From Mesostigma viride (Eukaryota; Streptophyta; Mesostigmatophyceae; Mesostigmatales; Mesostigmataceae), in assembly GCA_009746045.1 (NCBI GenBank), contig RPFO01000050.1, positions 3,713,949 through 3,777,948 of the forward strand: a stretch of DNA of 64,000 bases. The letters run 5' to 3'. The notes below the pieces were generated by a model. That model was given only the letters and a program-made list of their open reading frames with translations. It made no database searches and was not told the origin of the DNA. Shown here piece by piece: positions 13,001 through 22,964 of this stretch (position 1 is the first letter of the stretch; each line of letters opens with the position of its first letter). A program made the translations under genes and the position numbers.

Positions 13001-14300
13001 GGGGGGTCCGTTCTCAAGTTTTAAGTAGTGCAATCGATAGATCTCGATGAGGGCACTCAGAATCTGAAGTTCAACTGCCAGGAATGGTCACTAGTTGGAC
13101 GATAGGGGCCGAAACCCGATACTCCAAACGTAAAAAATGAACTAATTCGCCAAAATGTGCTTTTCTTCTACGGTATACCGGTATTCCGCCAACTGTTTCA
13201 TATGTAGGACCCACAAGACTCCTCTGGTTTCAGGAATCACCGCCACATAGGTAACTCAGCTAGTGAAACCATGTCAGCCGCGTAATGACAACGGGCGTCG
13301 TGGAACAGCTGTACAGTTACTGCAGCAAAGATGACGATGGCATTAGGTATGCATATATAGAGGTAGATGGCTATCTATGGCGGACACGAAAGTTCTACAT
13401 CAATCATACTCCTTGATTGAACAACTTGTGCCAACCCCCCCACATTTTTTCTGCCCACCCCTGGCTGATTGCCCCAACCATTCATCCACACGTAACTCGA
13501 CCGGCACACCGACTAAATGCTGTCAATCGGCACGCAGACTAAATGCTGTTGATTGGTATGAAGCTTTAGGGGTACCTCCCCATCAAACTGCCAATGCGCC
13601 AAACAGTTCAAACCACTGCGCCGACTTGAGCCTACGAAAAGGCGATGTGAATAAATAATGATTTGGGAACATAGGCGATGTGCATGGCAGAATAAGATCC
13701 GGCCAGCGGAATACGTGCTATTGACAGGCATGGGGGTAGTGAGAGAGCAGAGAGCCCACGAATTGGCCGGACCGCGAAGGGAAAGTAAAGTGAAGGCACC
13801 AAATGACACCGCCGACGAAACGGGATGGCCGAAACGAGGACATGTGAGCATGCACTACCGAACAGCGGGTAGACACGAGCTTCGCGTTGGGATATGTAAA
13901 GCACACATACCGTCAACGATATTAGCTCGGCTAGCCCGGGCAGGCCTGATTGCTTCTGCTGTAGACGCAGCGACACCGAGCGGATGTCCTCATCGGCCAC
14001 CCAGTCCATCTCAATCGTCGGGCCGATCGGCACGCTTCTCGGGCTCTCCTTGTCCCCCAGCAAGGCCTCTTGCTGCTTATCCTCCATGGCCCGGCTGCGA
14101 ACTTTGTTAAGAAGGATGGAGCCATCGATCCCTGCTGCGACGCTTGCAGCCGCGGCCGGGAGTGGGGGAGCGGACGATGTTGTCGAAAATGTCCCGGCAC
14201 GGCTAAGCGTGGAAGAAGGGACTTTTTTCACGTTCTGGCCGTTCCCGTATACGACTTGAAGATGGAACAAATCGGGTTGGCGCTTCCACAGGTAAGACAT
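1045..14300 (-). CDS. pPLA-I: pPLA-I-type phospholipase: LRR + armadillo + patatin (3' end outside window)
   Basis: Predicted lipid acyl hydrolase of the plant pPLA-I type, which releases fatty acids from phospho- or galactolipids. Twelve exons, read right to left: 14300-13911, 11864-11532, 10327-10180, 9053-8975, 8424-8310, 8037-7988, 7407-7122, 6215-5537, 4977-3808, 3283-3147, 2672-2534, 1106-1045. All junctions are GT-AG and the phases join in frame, giving about 1196 residues so far. Order: N-terminal exon starting MSYLWKRQPDLFHL, LRRs, ARM-like repeats, patatin domain. The patatin oxyanion loop (DGGGMRG, about residue 719), nucleophile elbow GTSTGG (Ser about 754) and DGA (Asp about 1090) are all present. 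The last visible exon ends ...DPAVWERLE; plant homologues continue, so the C-terminus probably lies left of the window. The ATG at 14300 fits the plant N-terminus. Family assignment rests on remembered Arabidopsis pPLA-I and is strong. Confidence 0.9.
1287..1652. repeat. 73-bp minisatellite, 5 copies
   Basis: The unit beginning cctccgcagccgcacaacct starts at 1291, 1364, 1437, 1510 and 1583. Copies differ by only a few bases. It lies in the intron between exons 11 and 12 of pPLA-I. Reading frames across it are periodic artefacts. Confidence 0.9.
1790..2185. repeat. About 85-bp minisatellite, 5 copies
   Basis: Units contain ggaccggatgagccc and a G-run after catatacacacaagg; starts fall near 1799, 1884, 1968, 2053 and 2138. 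Intronic in pPLA-I. The last copy is more diverged. Confidence 0.85.
2697..2800. repeat. 11-12-bp tandem repeat (ttggcataatg)n
   Basis: At least six short units follow directly upstream (in transcript sense) of the exon-11 acceptor. Diverged versions continue to about 2840. Confidence 0.8.
2963..3080 (-). repeat. Two decayed copies of the exon-10 donor region
   Basis: Exon 10 ends at 3147 with plus-strand context ggctcaccttgacggggatg. Nearly the same block recurs at 3044-3075 (ggctcaccttgaccgcgatg) and 2966-2995 (ggctcaccttgacgaggatg). Each copy retains the last roughly 20 exon bases and the GTGAGC donor, spaced 75-100 bp apart downstream of the true donor. Confidence 0.8.
3416..3585. repeat. 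About 97-bp direct duplication in pPLA-I intron
   Basis: The block beginning gcattatcttgaac at 3420 recurs at 3516, with catctagaaacatgcttcta in both. The rest of this intron (3284-3807) holds no visible gene. Confidence 0.85.
6237..6425. repeat. About 98-bp direct duplication next to exon 8 acceptor
   Basis: Two copies of gagcggagagggagagggt followed by catataggaaaaaagggat, near-identical. They lie just upstream (in transcript sense) of exon 8. Confidence 0.85.
6650..6840. repeat. About 110-bp direct duplication in pPLA-I intron 7
   Basis: Blocks with actatagccattcatgtag and gattactactactatatttc occur twice (6670 and 6775 onwards). AT-rich intron sequence. Confidence 0.8.
8690..8935. repeat. 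33-40-bp minisatellite, about 7 copies
   Basis: Units of attaatttgttaccatcatc plus gctattgttactag repeat tandemly between exons 4 and 5 of pPLA-I, close to the exon-4 donor at 8974. Confidence 0.85.
9385..9495 (-). repeat. Decayed copy of the exon-3 3' end and flanking intron
   Basis: The stretch at about 9390-9480 resembles 10110-10190, which carries the real exon-3 donor. Both contain acccacccggcac and gagtag-gatacaaactc-type sequence. The copy keeps the coding end ..SVPG and the GTGGGT donor but has lost the rest of the LRR exon. It lies about 700 bp downstream of the true donor. Confidence 0.7.
10340..10680. repeat. About 48-bp minisatellite, 8 copies
   Basis: Units contain gacatgcaaatgccagtagt and a ggtgtgggacag core. 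It begins within 15 bp of the exon-3 acceptor of pPLA-I. The intron from here to 11531 otherwise shows no gene. Confidence 0.9.
11385..11422 (-). repeat. Decayed copy of the exon-2 3' end and donor
   Basis: Minus-strand gtccaatcgcaacctg-gcggtgagtgg resembles the true exon-2 end (gtccaactgcaacctg-acggtgggtgg, donor at 11531). It encodes a second LSN-NL tail 110 bp downstream of the real donor. Confidence 0.75.
12215..12411. mobile_element. Fold-back (MITE-like) element A, 197 bp
   Basis: Near-complete palindrome bounded by GTTAGG...CCTAAC and centred on gttcacgccggcgtgaac (12301-12318). Each arm contains its own inverted pair (aatattgtgcgga / tccgcacaatatt), so the DNA can form three hairpins or one long one. 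Core motif accggcgataaccactcgcc. Intronic. Confidence 0.85.
12430..12455 (+). other. tRNA-like internal promoter B box (SINE or tRNA relic)
   Basis: ggttcgaatcc at 12438 is a perfect tRNA T-loop / B-box consensus. Upstream cttgacccttgcgggg can form a 5-bp stem with a 7-nt loop, but the loop lacks the U33 expected of a functional tRNA. An A-box-like actgga / taagac is split by fold-back element A. I read it as a tRNA-derived relic, not a working tRNA. Confidence 0.35.
12639..12785. mobile_element. Fold-back (MITE-like) element B, 147 bp
   Basis: Same family as element A: GTTAGG...CCTAAC ends, arms with aatattgtgcg, core attaccggcga-gtggtta-tcgccggtaat. The central caagttcacgcc hairpin of A is missing, so B looks like an internally deleted derivative. 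Confidence 0.85.
13911..14300 (-). CDS. Exon 1 of the pPLA-I gene (N-terminal module)
   Basis: This 130-codon exon starts at an ATG (14300-14298) and ends at donor ACG|GTATGT in phase 0. The opening WKRQPDLFHL and the later EMDWVADEDIRSVSLRLQQ match the conserved N-terminus of plant pPLA-I upstream of the LRRs. It is 2 kb from exon 2, and the phases agree. The in-frame Met at 11831 in exon 2 is therefore probably internal. Confidence 0.8.
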
Positions 14301-15434
14301 GGCGAGCTGCTAATGAAATGCTGCTCCTGGATCTAATCCAAAGATAATTTCTAGCTTGCACACATCTATGCACAACGGCACATGCGAACTGTGTTATCCG
14401 GACTTCGGTGATGGTTCGCTTAAATAACTTACCAATGAAGCCGGGACTACATCATTACGAGCAATTCAACCAATCACGCGTAGCGTGGCTATGCATTCAC
14501 TGCCAATTCATCCTAAAAGGACATTTCCGGGGCATGATGACGTAAGTGGCAGCCTGCTGCCATAGCGTGGGTTCGGTGACTTAGCCAGCCATGACTGGAT
14601 TTCTGGAAACACAGTGCACACTACGACGGTACGAAGTGCCAATAAATGTTTGCGTGCCATGCTACCACGTCACCATCAGAAAGAGTCAGAAAGTTTGCCC
14701 AGTGCCTTCCCCTTTCCATCTGCTGCCGCACGCCACAGGCGCTTAGTTCCGGTGAAATGGGTGTTAGTTTATTTCCATATAACAGTTAAGGTGACAGGCG
14801 CTTAGTTGCAACTTGCAAGGCGTCCAGGACTACAGGACTACTACAGGAGACTACAGGACATGTCAGTAGGTACTAGAGTTTTTCCGTATTGACTACTCAG
14901 ATAAGTTTGATGCCAGCTTCCCCAAAGTGCAACGACGCGACCGATTCCGCCCCCCAAGCAAAAATAGGACAGCATTGATCGTACAGCAGTGTACGGTGTA
15001 CGTACAGCAGTGCTGCCAGTGCAGCGTACATACTTTCCTATCTAACAGCCTGAATCGGATCATTCGGATGGGAGTCTGTAGAGATTAGCATTACAAAAGC
15101 GGACTAGGACGTCGGGGCCCATGCACCGGCGTTCGAAGAGCACCGTGTGGCGCCATGGCAGGAAAATGGCGACCTGCGCGTGCAAATATTAACGTCTGCG
15201 TTAGCAATCAGGTAATAACCCACGACGCAGGGCGCGTGGGCAGTAGCAGCAAAGGTAGAAACGATGGGGACCCGTTGCGCGGCAGGATTGCAGACGATTA
15301 AATAAATTGTCGGCCATTTGTAGACATTTGTAGTTGTCTCACTTAACACATACATCGGGCTTTCGCCGCACTACGAAGCAAAGGCTGCAGGTCCGCGGGC
15401 ATTTTTGCCTGGGCCTGTGCGGGCATTTCCGAGC
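14301..15434. promoter_or_regulatory. Divergent intergenic region between pPLA-I and NUP160
   Basis: The 1.13-kb gap separates the pPLA-I start (minus) from the NUP160 start (plus) and must hold both promoters. I see no clear TATA box. Notable content is short repeats (ctacaggactactacagg near 14830; gtacagcagtg twice near 14980-15010). Exact transcription starts cannot be called. Confidence 0.45.
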
Positions 15435-18400
15435 ATGTCCCAGCCTGCAGTAGCCGCCGAGAAGCGAGGCGGACATGGATTTGCAGAGTTTCCCGTATGC
15501 TTGGGCGAAGACTTGGTCTGGCGTGATGTGCAGGCGCCTAACGTGGCGGGCACGAGCTCGCCAGGCAATCTTATCAACCCAAGTAGTTGGGCATCATCAG
15601 TTTCCTACACTGTGGGAGATGCCGAATGCGAAAATAATCGTTCACTAACATGGTAAGCCGAGGATTCTGGCGAGTCACGCACCGTTGTAGTTTATGGCCG
15701 GAAAGGCAAGAATTGCTCCCAACGAAGTGTAAGCAGTTTTTCGGAGGATAGGAAAGTGTGGTTTGCTCGCGTGTGCTACGGAAGCTGCAATAAGCGTTCT
15801 TCGCGAAAGCCATAGCAATCTAGGCTAAAGCGTTTTTTACGGCTCGAGTGTGCGTGGCTGAACTGTCTTCACAGCAGTCTTGTATATAACGGGATAGCGG
15901 GGCTTACTTTATAAGCTGCCCTTCCTTGAACGCCCATCGTTCGTGTGTACCATGCGCTTGTGTCTATCTGGCCTCAAGGCCCGTTGGAGGATAAACAGTG
16001 CACTTGCCGGTAGTCTGGTGTATATGATGCAATTTTGAAAATTTTCAATAGAATGACATACTTCCCCGGCCATGGTTCATGTTGACGATCAGTGTTGAAC
16101 ATCCCCTTTGTCCTATTAACTCTCTTTCTAGCCTTACTGCCCTCCCAGCAGTAGTTTGACTGCCCTCCAAGTACCCTTGGTCTGCAGCCCTTTGTCTGTG
16201 GCATAGGCTGGTTGCCTTGGGGATATTTTTCGATATTCCTTCTTTGTTGTATGTATACTCGTGTCACCGGCCGCTTCCTTCTCCCATGCTTTACTCCCGT
16301 CCATGCTTTCACCCCCCTTCCCCTTTACCTTTCCCCCCCTTAACCTCTTCCCCTTTTACATTCCCCTCCTTCCTGTCCCCGCCTTGACTCCCCCCTCCTG
16401 ATGGCTTTCTGCCCATTCCCTTGCCCCTTCCCCATTCCCCATCCCCTTGCCATGCTCGAGAAAATGCAGTGTTGGTGATACCGTGAAGCATTGGTGCTAC
16501 GGTGTACTGACAGTGATACTGACACTAACTGTGTGGTGACTATGGAGTACTGGCACTATCTATCAAGTGTTCCAGACACTATCTAGTATCTAGTGATACG
16601 GTGTACTGCTAGTGATACTGACACTATCTAGGCCTGACACTATATAGTGTTCGTGATCATATCCAATGATCGTGGTGCCAGTGCTACACTTTCTGTCCCT
16701 TGTTCGTGATCGTGTCTGGTGGCCGCGGTGCCAGTGCTACACTCACAGGCTGGTCACAGATGTCGGGTTACACTGTCATTATCCCCTGTCGCCTATTGTC
16801 GTGTCTATTGATTCATTAATCCCCTGCCGTCGGCGCCCCAGGCCACGGCTCGGCCGCCGCTGAGTTTTTCCCCTTTTACCTAGGAGGTCGCTGCTGAGGT
16901 TTCCCCCCTTACCTACGAGGTCGCTGCTGAGTTTGCCCCTCTCACCCAGGAAATCGAAATCCAACCACCTGAGAGTCGCTGCTGTGCGAAGCTATGGACT
17001 GTATTTATAATCAACCCACCACCGGTGTATCGTTGGCCACCTGGTTATCGCACCGGGATGGCATTGGGTACACGCGCCCAGGGATCCCACCGAATGTGAC
17101 CGCCTATTTGTTCACTCAAATACGAGCAGAACCGGGTGCATGCAAGGATCATGATTAACGTGTGATATTCTCTGCCCCCCTCTGCCCCTCTCTGCCCCTC
17201 TCTGCCCCTCTCTGCCCCTCTCTGCCCCTCTCTGCCCCTCTCCTTCCCCTCTGTCCCTTCTTTCGCATCTGCCTCCTCTGTCCCACCCTTCCTCTCTCGC
17301 AGGCGCGTGCGCGCCACCCACCCCCGCATCCTCGAGCTGAGGGAGGTCTCCCTGTTCACCCCCCTGCAGGGGGATGCGGTCCGACTGGCCTTCCCTGCGC
17401 CGCTGCACCCGCACGCTGTCAGCGGCCACGTGGGGGGCTCCCCTTTGGCTCGCACGCTCGACCTGCTGGTGCTTGCCACCAGCGGGGTGGCCTACCGGCT
17501 CCACCTGGCGATGCCGCCGTCACCATTGCATCCGGCGACCGGGTATGCAGCTGGCACAAGTAGTGCCGGCGCCGCCAACAGCGTATCTATCCTCGCACAG
17601 GTGAGGAGCGGTCCAAAAGTACAGTCCGATGCCATGGGCTGGTAGTGGGGTGAGCGTAGAGGTTGGGTAAGTAAGTAAGTGCATGAACATGCACTGAAGG
17701 CATGCCACGGGTGAGCGTAGAGGTCGTGTAGTCCTGGTGCATGTGCCGGCGCTGCCGCCAACAACGTCTCCATGCGGGCGCAGTTGAGAAGAATTTTGTT
17801 TTTGTTTTTTTTATGGTTGGTGAGGGCGTACTGTATCCGTACATTTCCGTACATTACCGTACATTACCATTCATTGCCATACATTACCGTACATTTCTAC
17901 ACAATCTTGCGTCTGTTGACGTGCCCACCTTGGCACAAGTGAGGGTGTGTCCATGCGAGCCGATTCTGTCTATAGATGGTGGGCCAGGACATAATACCAT
18001 TCCTGCACCATCTCATAACGATTGATGCACCCATCCTGACGCCGTTAAAGAGGTTTTGATGTGATCTTTTTCATTCATGGTGACGTCAGCGGTCGTCGGG
18101 CGTGGGGTCATCATTTTACTAGCTACATCCAACTGAATGTGACGAAGAAATGGGAGACGGTGGCTTCGCTTCCTGCCCCCTTTCTTGTTGCGCATCAAAG
18201 GGATGCAGAGTACCTACTCACAAGTCTGCGCTGCCCCCTCTCCCCTCCCACACCGCACGCTTGCCTGCGTGTCCCCCCCTCAATGATTTGGCACTTCGCT
18301 TGCCAGCTGTCACCGTCCACCTTCTTCACCCGGGATCTGCGAGAAGACCTGGCGAACCGGGGGCCGTCCGGCCCGGACAACCTGGACCGGGCGGACAACC

Positions 18401-21400
18401 CGACCGGTGCCGTCACCAGCATCATCGCCGCGGGCGCAAAGACCCTCTGCCTGGGACTCTCCAACGGTGCCGTTCTACGCGCCCCCATAACGACCCCCTC
18501 GGGCCCCCCTGGCACCAAGGCCGCACCATCCAGGACCGCCCCCAGCCAGGAGGTCCACCCGTTTGACGGCTCCTTCACCCCATACCCGCAGCACCTGGAT
18601 GTGCACGAGTTCAGGCGCCCGATTGCGCTGACGTCCCTCTGGCAGGGTCTCAAGAACCTCGGCGTACCGTCCGGCGGCAGCAAGGCGCCCGCCGCGGTCG
18701 TGGGCATGGCCGTAATCCCACCACCCGCCACATCGGTCGACCCTTCCTCCTCTTTTTCCAGCTCCTCCGCGGCTTCGTCCCTCGTCGTGTTCGATTCGTA
18801 CCAGGACGTGGAGGGGCCGGGCTGCCCCCTGGGGCCCCTGGCGGTGCTCCACGAGGACCTCCAGGTGGCGATCTGGGACGTCGCCAAGGGCGGCCTCCTG
18901 GGCAGTTTCAAGCTGGCGACCCCCGCCTTATCCCAGGCCCTGACCAAGGCCCCCGGTTTCTCGGCCACCCTTTGGGGATCCAATGGTGCAGGCAAGGAGG
19001 GCGTGTCTGCCCGGCGAATGCAGGCGCTGCCGCCTGGGTGTCTGGCTGGCCTGGGCGTGCCGAGTGGGGCTGACTCGGTGTCGCCCATGGGCTGGCTGGA
19101 CTTGCTGGTGGTGCTCGAGCCAAAGGCATCGTCAGAAGCAGGACAGAGGGTGGGTTGCTTTTTTCTTCCCGCCCTGACCACTTCCCTGCATCCAATTTCC
19201 ACCTGGCTTTCTGTTTTGTTCTCCACGCCTCCCTCCCACGTTCCTCCCACCTGCACCTTTCTCCCTCTCTCATCCCCCTTTCAAATGGTTTGCTTCAACG
19301 CGGTCCGGTGGCTGATTTAGATGGTTAGGTACATGGTTGCAATGTGCCATCAGCTGGCTTGTCAGTATCCCAATGCGCCACCTTCACGTTGGAGAGCATG
19401 GTTCCAGGATGGTCAAACTATGATGCCCAGCTATGAGGCGCAACCCCACAACTAGAGGATCGATAGGCACCCATTCCATTCCACTACCCATTTCATCGAG
19501 GATAATGCTTGCATGCTCACATGACGCAGTCTACGTGTTTTTGATTAATTACTATATGAGTCTATGAGGTACTTTTAGAATCCGTCTTCTACAAGGGTTA
19601 TCTTTTCTTCTGGAGCTTCATCCCAGCATATCCGTTGTGTCCTTTCTTTCTACGGCAGCGCAGTTGTTGTCTGTCTATAGGTTGCCTTTGACTCTCCGTG
19701 TTGGCTTGTCTTTCGTTTGATGCTGGAGATCAACCAAGCCTCTTCATGCCCTAAAAATGCTAACTTTAGCGCACGGATCAATCGGTAAATGACACTCTGG
19801 TTGCCTCTTCTCTTCTCCTTTTCTGTTTTTCCCTTTCATTGCTTCTTCGTCTTCTTTTGACAGTCTCCCTCGCTCATCAATCATGCTACTACGACTGTAA
19901 CATCTATTTTTCAGTACGACCGTTTTTCTTCTTATTGTTATGTCCTTTCCTTATTCAGCAGTGTGACCATTCTCAATTCTGTTACCCTTTATTGGTTGTG
20001 TCGGCCTTCCCCTTCTGCCATCGTGCCCCACAGCTCGGAGCGCCCCCTCAGACGCTTGCCTTCTACTCGCTGCCGTCAACCCCCGGAACGACCTCATCCG
20101 CCAATGAGGTTCTCCCCAGGGGCTCCCTGGCTGTATCACCATCCACAACCGCACCTCCCCATGCCCAAGGAGCGGCAGCACAGTCGGCACCAGCGGCAGC
20201 ACAGTGGCTAGGGGAGAATAGAGCACAAGTGTCAAACACCGACAGCAGCTTGGCGGTACACTTGGCTGACGTGATAGTCTCCGGGGGGCGGCTCTGGGGC
20301 CTCTTCCAGGGGCCCCTATCGGCGGCGTCCGCAGGGACCCAACCATCCCACGACTCGCATTCGTCACGCCCGCGTCCGCTCCGTGTCGTTTCCAGCAGCC
20401 TGGAGCAGGTGCTCGCGGGGGCGGGGGAAGTGTCCTCCAACGCAGCCACTGGGGCGGGGGTGACCGCCACTTTGTGGCCCACCCCTGCAAACAGCCGCGA
20501 GTGCTACCTGCTGGCGGATCGGATCGCCGACGCGCTTCCTTTCACAAAGTCCATCACGGCCGGGCCGCAGCATGGGCCAGCTGTTCCCTCCCACGGGCCA
20601 CCAGGGCCGCACGGGCAAGCAATGGGAGAGGGTATTCTGGCAACCGGGCTGCCCCTTGACGAGCTCGATGACCGCGACGAGGAGTTCCTGGGGACCCTGG
20701 CCAGGGACCCCTCTAAGTGGGACTTCTCTAAGTGGTTCCTGTCTCGCCTGCTGTCGCCCAGCACGCTGTCGTGCGACGCGCTGGCAGCAAGTGTCGCGGC
20801 GGCCGACCCGGGATGGGCGATGGCGGCGGTCGAGTGGATGCCGCACAGGCGCCAGCTGTCGGGCGAGGAGCTGCGCCACCTGGCAGGAGACAAGCTGCGC
20901 GGGCTGGGTGCGCCGGGTATCCGCACGGAGTTGCTGAGCTTGCACGAGAGGAAGGTGAGTATAAAGCATGAATCGAAAATTTAAGATTGAAAGCGAAAAG
21001 TGAGATATTGAACATTTGCAGGTATAACAGAGTGGTAAACTTTTGCATCATGGTGAATGTTCAGCTAATCATTTCAAGGCCCAACAAGCGATGGAGTATT
21101 GAGTTCAGTTTTGCGGCCTCCAAATGTTTATCTCCATATGTGTGGCCACTTTTTTACTGAATGTATTCTTGTCAGCCTGTTTGCAGATAATAGGTGCCGT
21201 TTATCGCCCTCCCTCAGGTCATGCACGGGTTCGCGCTGTTCCACTTAGGTTGGTTCTGACCTAATGCTTCCCCTTAAATAAAGAAGTAGAGGGCCCAGAA
21301 TAGCATTTTAACTTTTTACCTTGATACCTTCATTTTCCTATTTTTTTCTTGTTGGTTTGATATATCCCATTCTTTACACAGGTCACGCGGGGGGCAGAGC

Positions 21401-22899
21401 ACCATGTGGCTTCCCTTCGCTTCTGGCTGCGCTTCTCACGCAACTACGCACGAGAGTGGGCGGCCGCGTATGCCCCAGGGTCCCTGTTGGAACTTGGGGG
21501 TGGGCACGTTGGGATGATGCTGGCGGCTCCAGGCGCCACGAGCACGTTCCGCCCGCTCAGCCCGCTCGAGTCGCTGCACCTGGGCCAAGGTGGGTCACCT
21601 GTGTGCCATGTCAGCCCGGTGGTCCATGCACGCATTTCGTTGCATCGATGAGGTTCGAAGCCAGCAGCGACCACACATCGTTGATATCTGTGCAGAATGC
21701 CAACATCTTAATCTACTTGTCTTCATTTACTTGACTCAATCTAGTTATCTCATTGACACTGCACTACTACCCACCGTCGGATGTTGTATTTCCTATCATT
21801 TCTGAATGTATTGATACTGTTCTACCCACCATCGGATGTTGTATTTCCTATCATTTCTGAATGTATTGATACTGTACTACTACCCACCATCGGATGTCGT
21901 ATTTCTTATCACTTATGAATGCACTGCATCCCTGTCGCATCATGCCCTTGTATTCCTTTCTTTAGCAATTTACGACTCCGTCGCAGAGGCATCTTGCACC
22001 CTCCTTGAACCGTCGACTCTTCTCTCACCGTCATCGCTTCGCCTTCAACCCACGATACCTCCCCCCACACAGACACCTCATCACTCCACGGGCTGCGCAT
22101 GCCCGTCGATGCGCACGCCCACCTAGAGACCGCGCTCGCCCTCGCCGCACTGATGCGCCAGCAGCTAGGCCCGCTCTCCGCCGCCCTCCTGCCCGACCTC
22201 ATCCTAGACGCCGGCACCATGGCCGAGGACGCCGCCGCAGGTCTCGTGCCGGACGATCGCGCTCAGTGCCCCATGAGCGATGTCCTCCGCACCTATCTGG
22301 GAGCTCTCGGCCTGGGCGCCGCGGGGGATGCACTGGGTGCCGGCGCCGGGGGCCCTGCGGGGGCCTCCGGTGCGGGTCATGTCCTGAAAGCGCGCGGCCG
22401 GGTCGCCAACGCCAGCACCGATGCGCAGCGAAGGCTGCGGTCGGACCGCCGGAGGCAGCACCGGCTGTTCTGCTGCCGTCTGCACCGGGCACTGGAGGGG
22501 GTACTGGGGGACGCTGGCGCCGAGGCCGCCCTGGTGGCGGCGCTGGAGAGCTACGTGGGGGCCATGGAGCGCGCGTGGGCTGGTCAGCCCATTTCTGGCC
22601 AGGATGCGGATGTGGATATGGACACGGATGCGGACGTGGAAGGGGAAGAGAACGGCTCGGTGTCACGAGAGGGCAGCAGCGCGCGGGGGGTTAATGCCGC
22701 CACTCGGGCAGGGGTGAGGGTAGCGGGCGGGCCAGTGGGTCTCGTGGGGGCTAACAGCGGGCTGGCGGCGGCAACACGGCAGCTTCTGTCCCACCTGGCC
22801 GATGCTGCGTTGTCGCTGGCGCGGGACGTGCTGCTGGTGCTGGAGCTGCTGCGGACGCGGCTGGCATCGCAGGTGAGGATGCTTTGCGACTCAATTATA

Positions 22900-22964
<65 letters not shown>

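Larger units (their letters stand above)
12170..13203. mobile_element. 1.03-kb element with about 35-bp terminal inverted repeats in pPLA-I intron 1
   Basis: The left end atatgaaacagttggcgg (12170) is matched by its reverse complement ending at 13203. Imperfect matching continues inward through the cggtataccggt motif. The interior has no coding region. It holds two fold-back elements (12215-12411, 12639-12785) and a diverged direct repeat around 12815-12850 and 13020-13055 (gcaatcga-agatct). No clear target duplication is visible. It is probably a non-autonomous DNA transposon; superfamily unresolved. Confidence 0.6.
15435..22872 (+). other. N-terminal beta-propeller region of NUP160 (exons 1-6)
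   Basis: Exons 1-6 give the Nup160 N-terminal domain: SLTW-RVRATHPRILEL across the exon 1/2 junction, DAVRLAFPAPLHP, AVTSIIAAGAKTLCLGLSNG, DLQVAIWDVAKG, VSGGRLWGLFQGPL, then the helical start WDFSKWFLSRLLSP and HVASLRFWLRFSRNYAREW. Exon 3 carries Pro/Ser inserts. Exon 6 begins at the only acceptor (22072) that restores phase after exon 5. Confidence 0.8.

Noticed and set aside
13632-14300. Separate minus-strand gene of 222 codons
   Set aside because: Its first 130 codons match the N-terminus of pPLA-I and end at a phase-0 donor joining exon 2; the rest is intron read-through.
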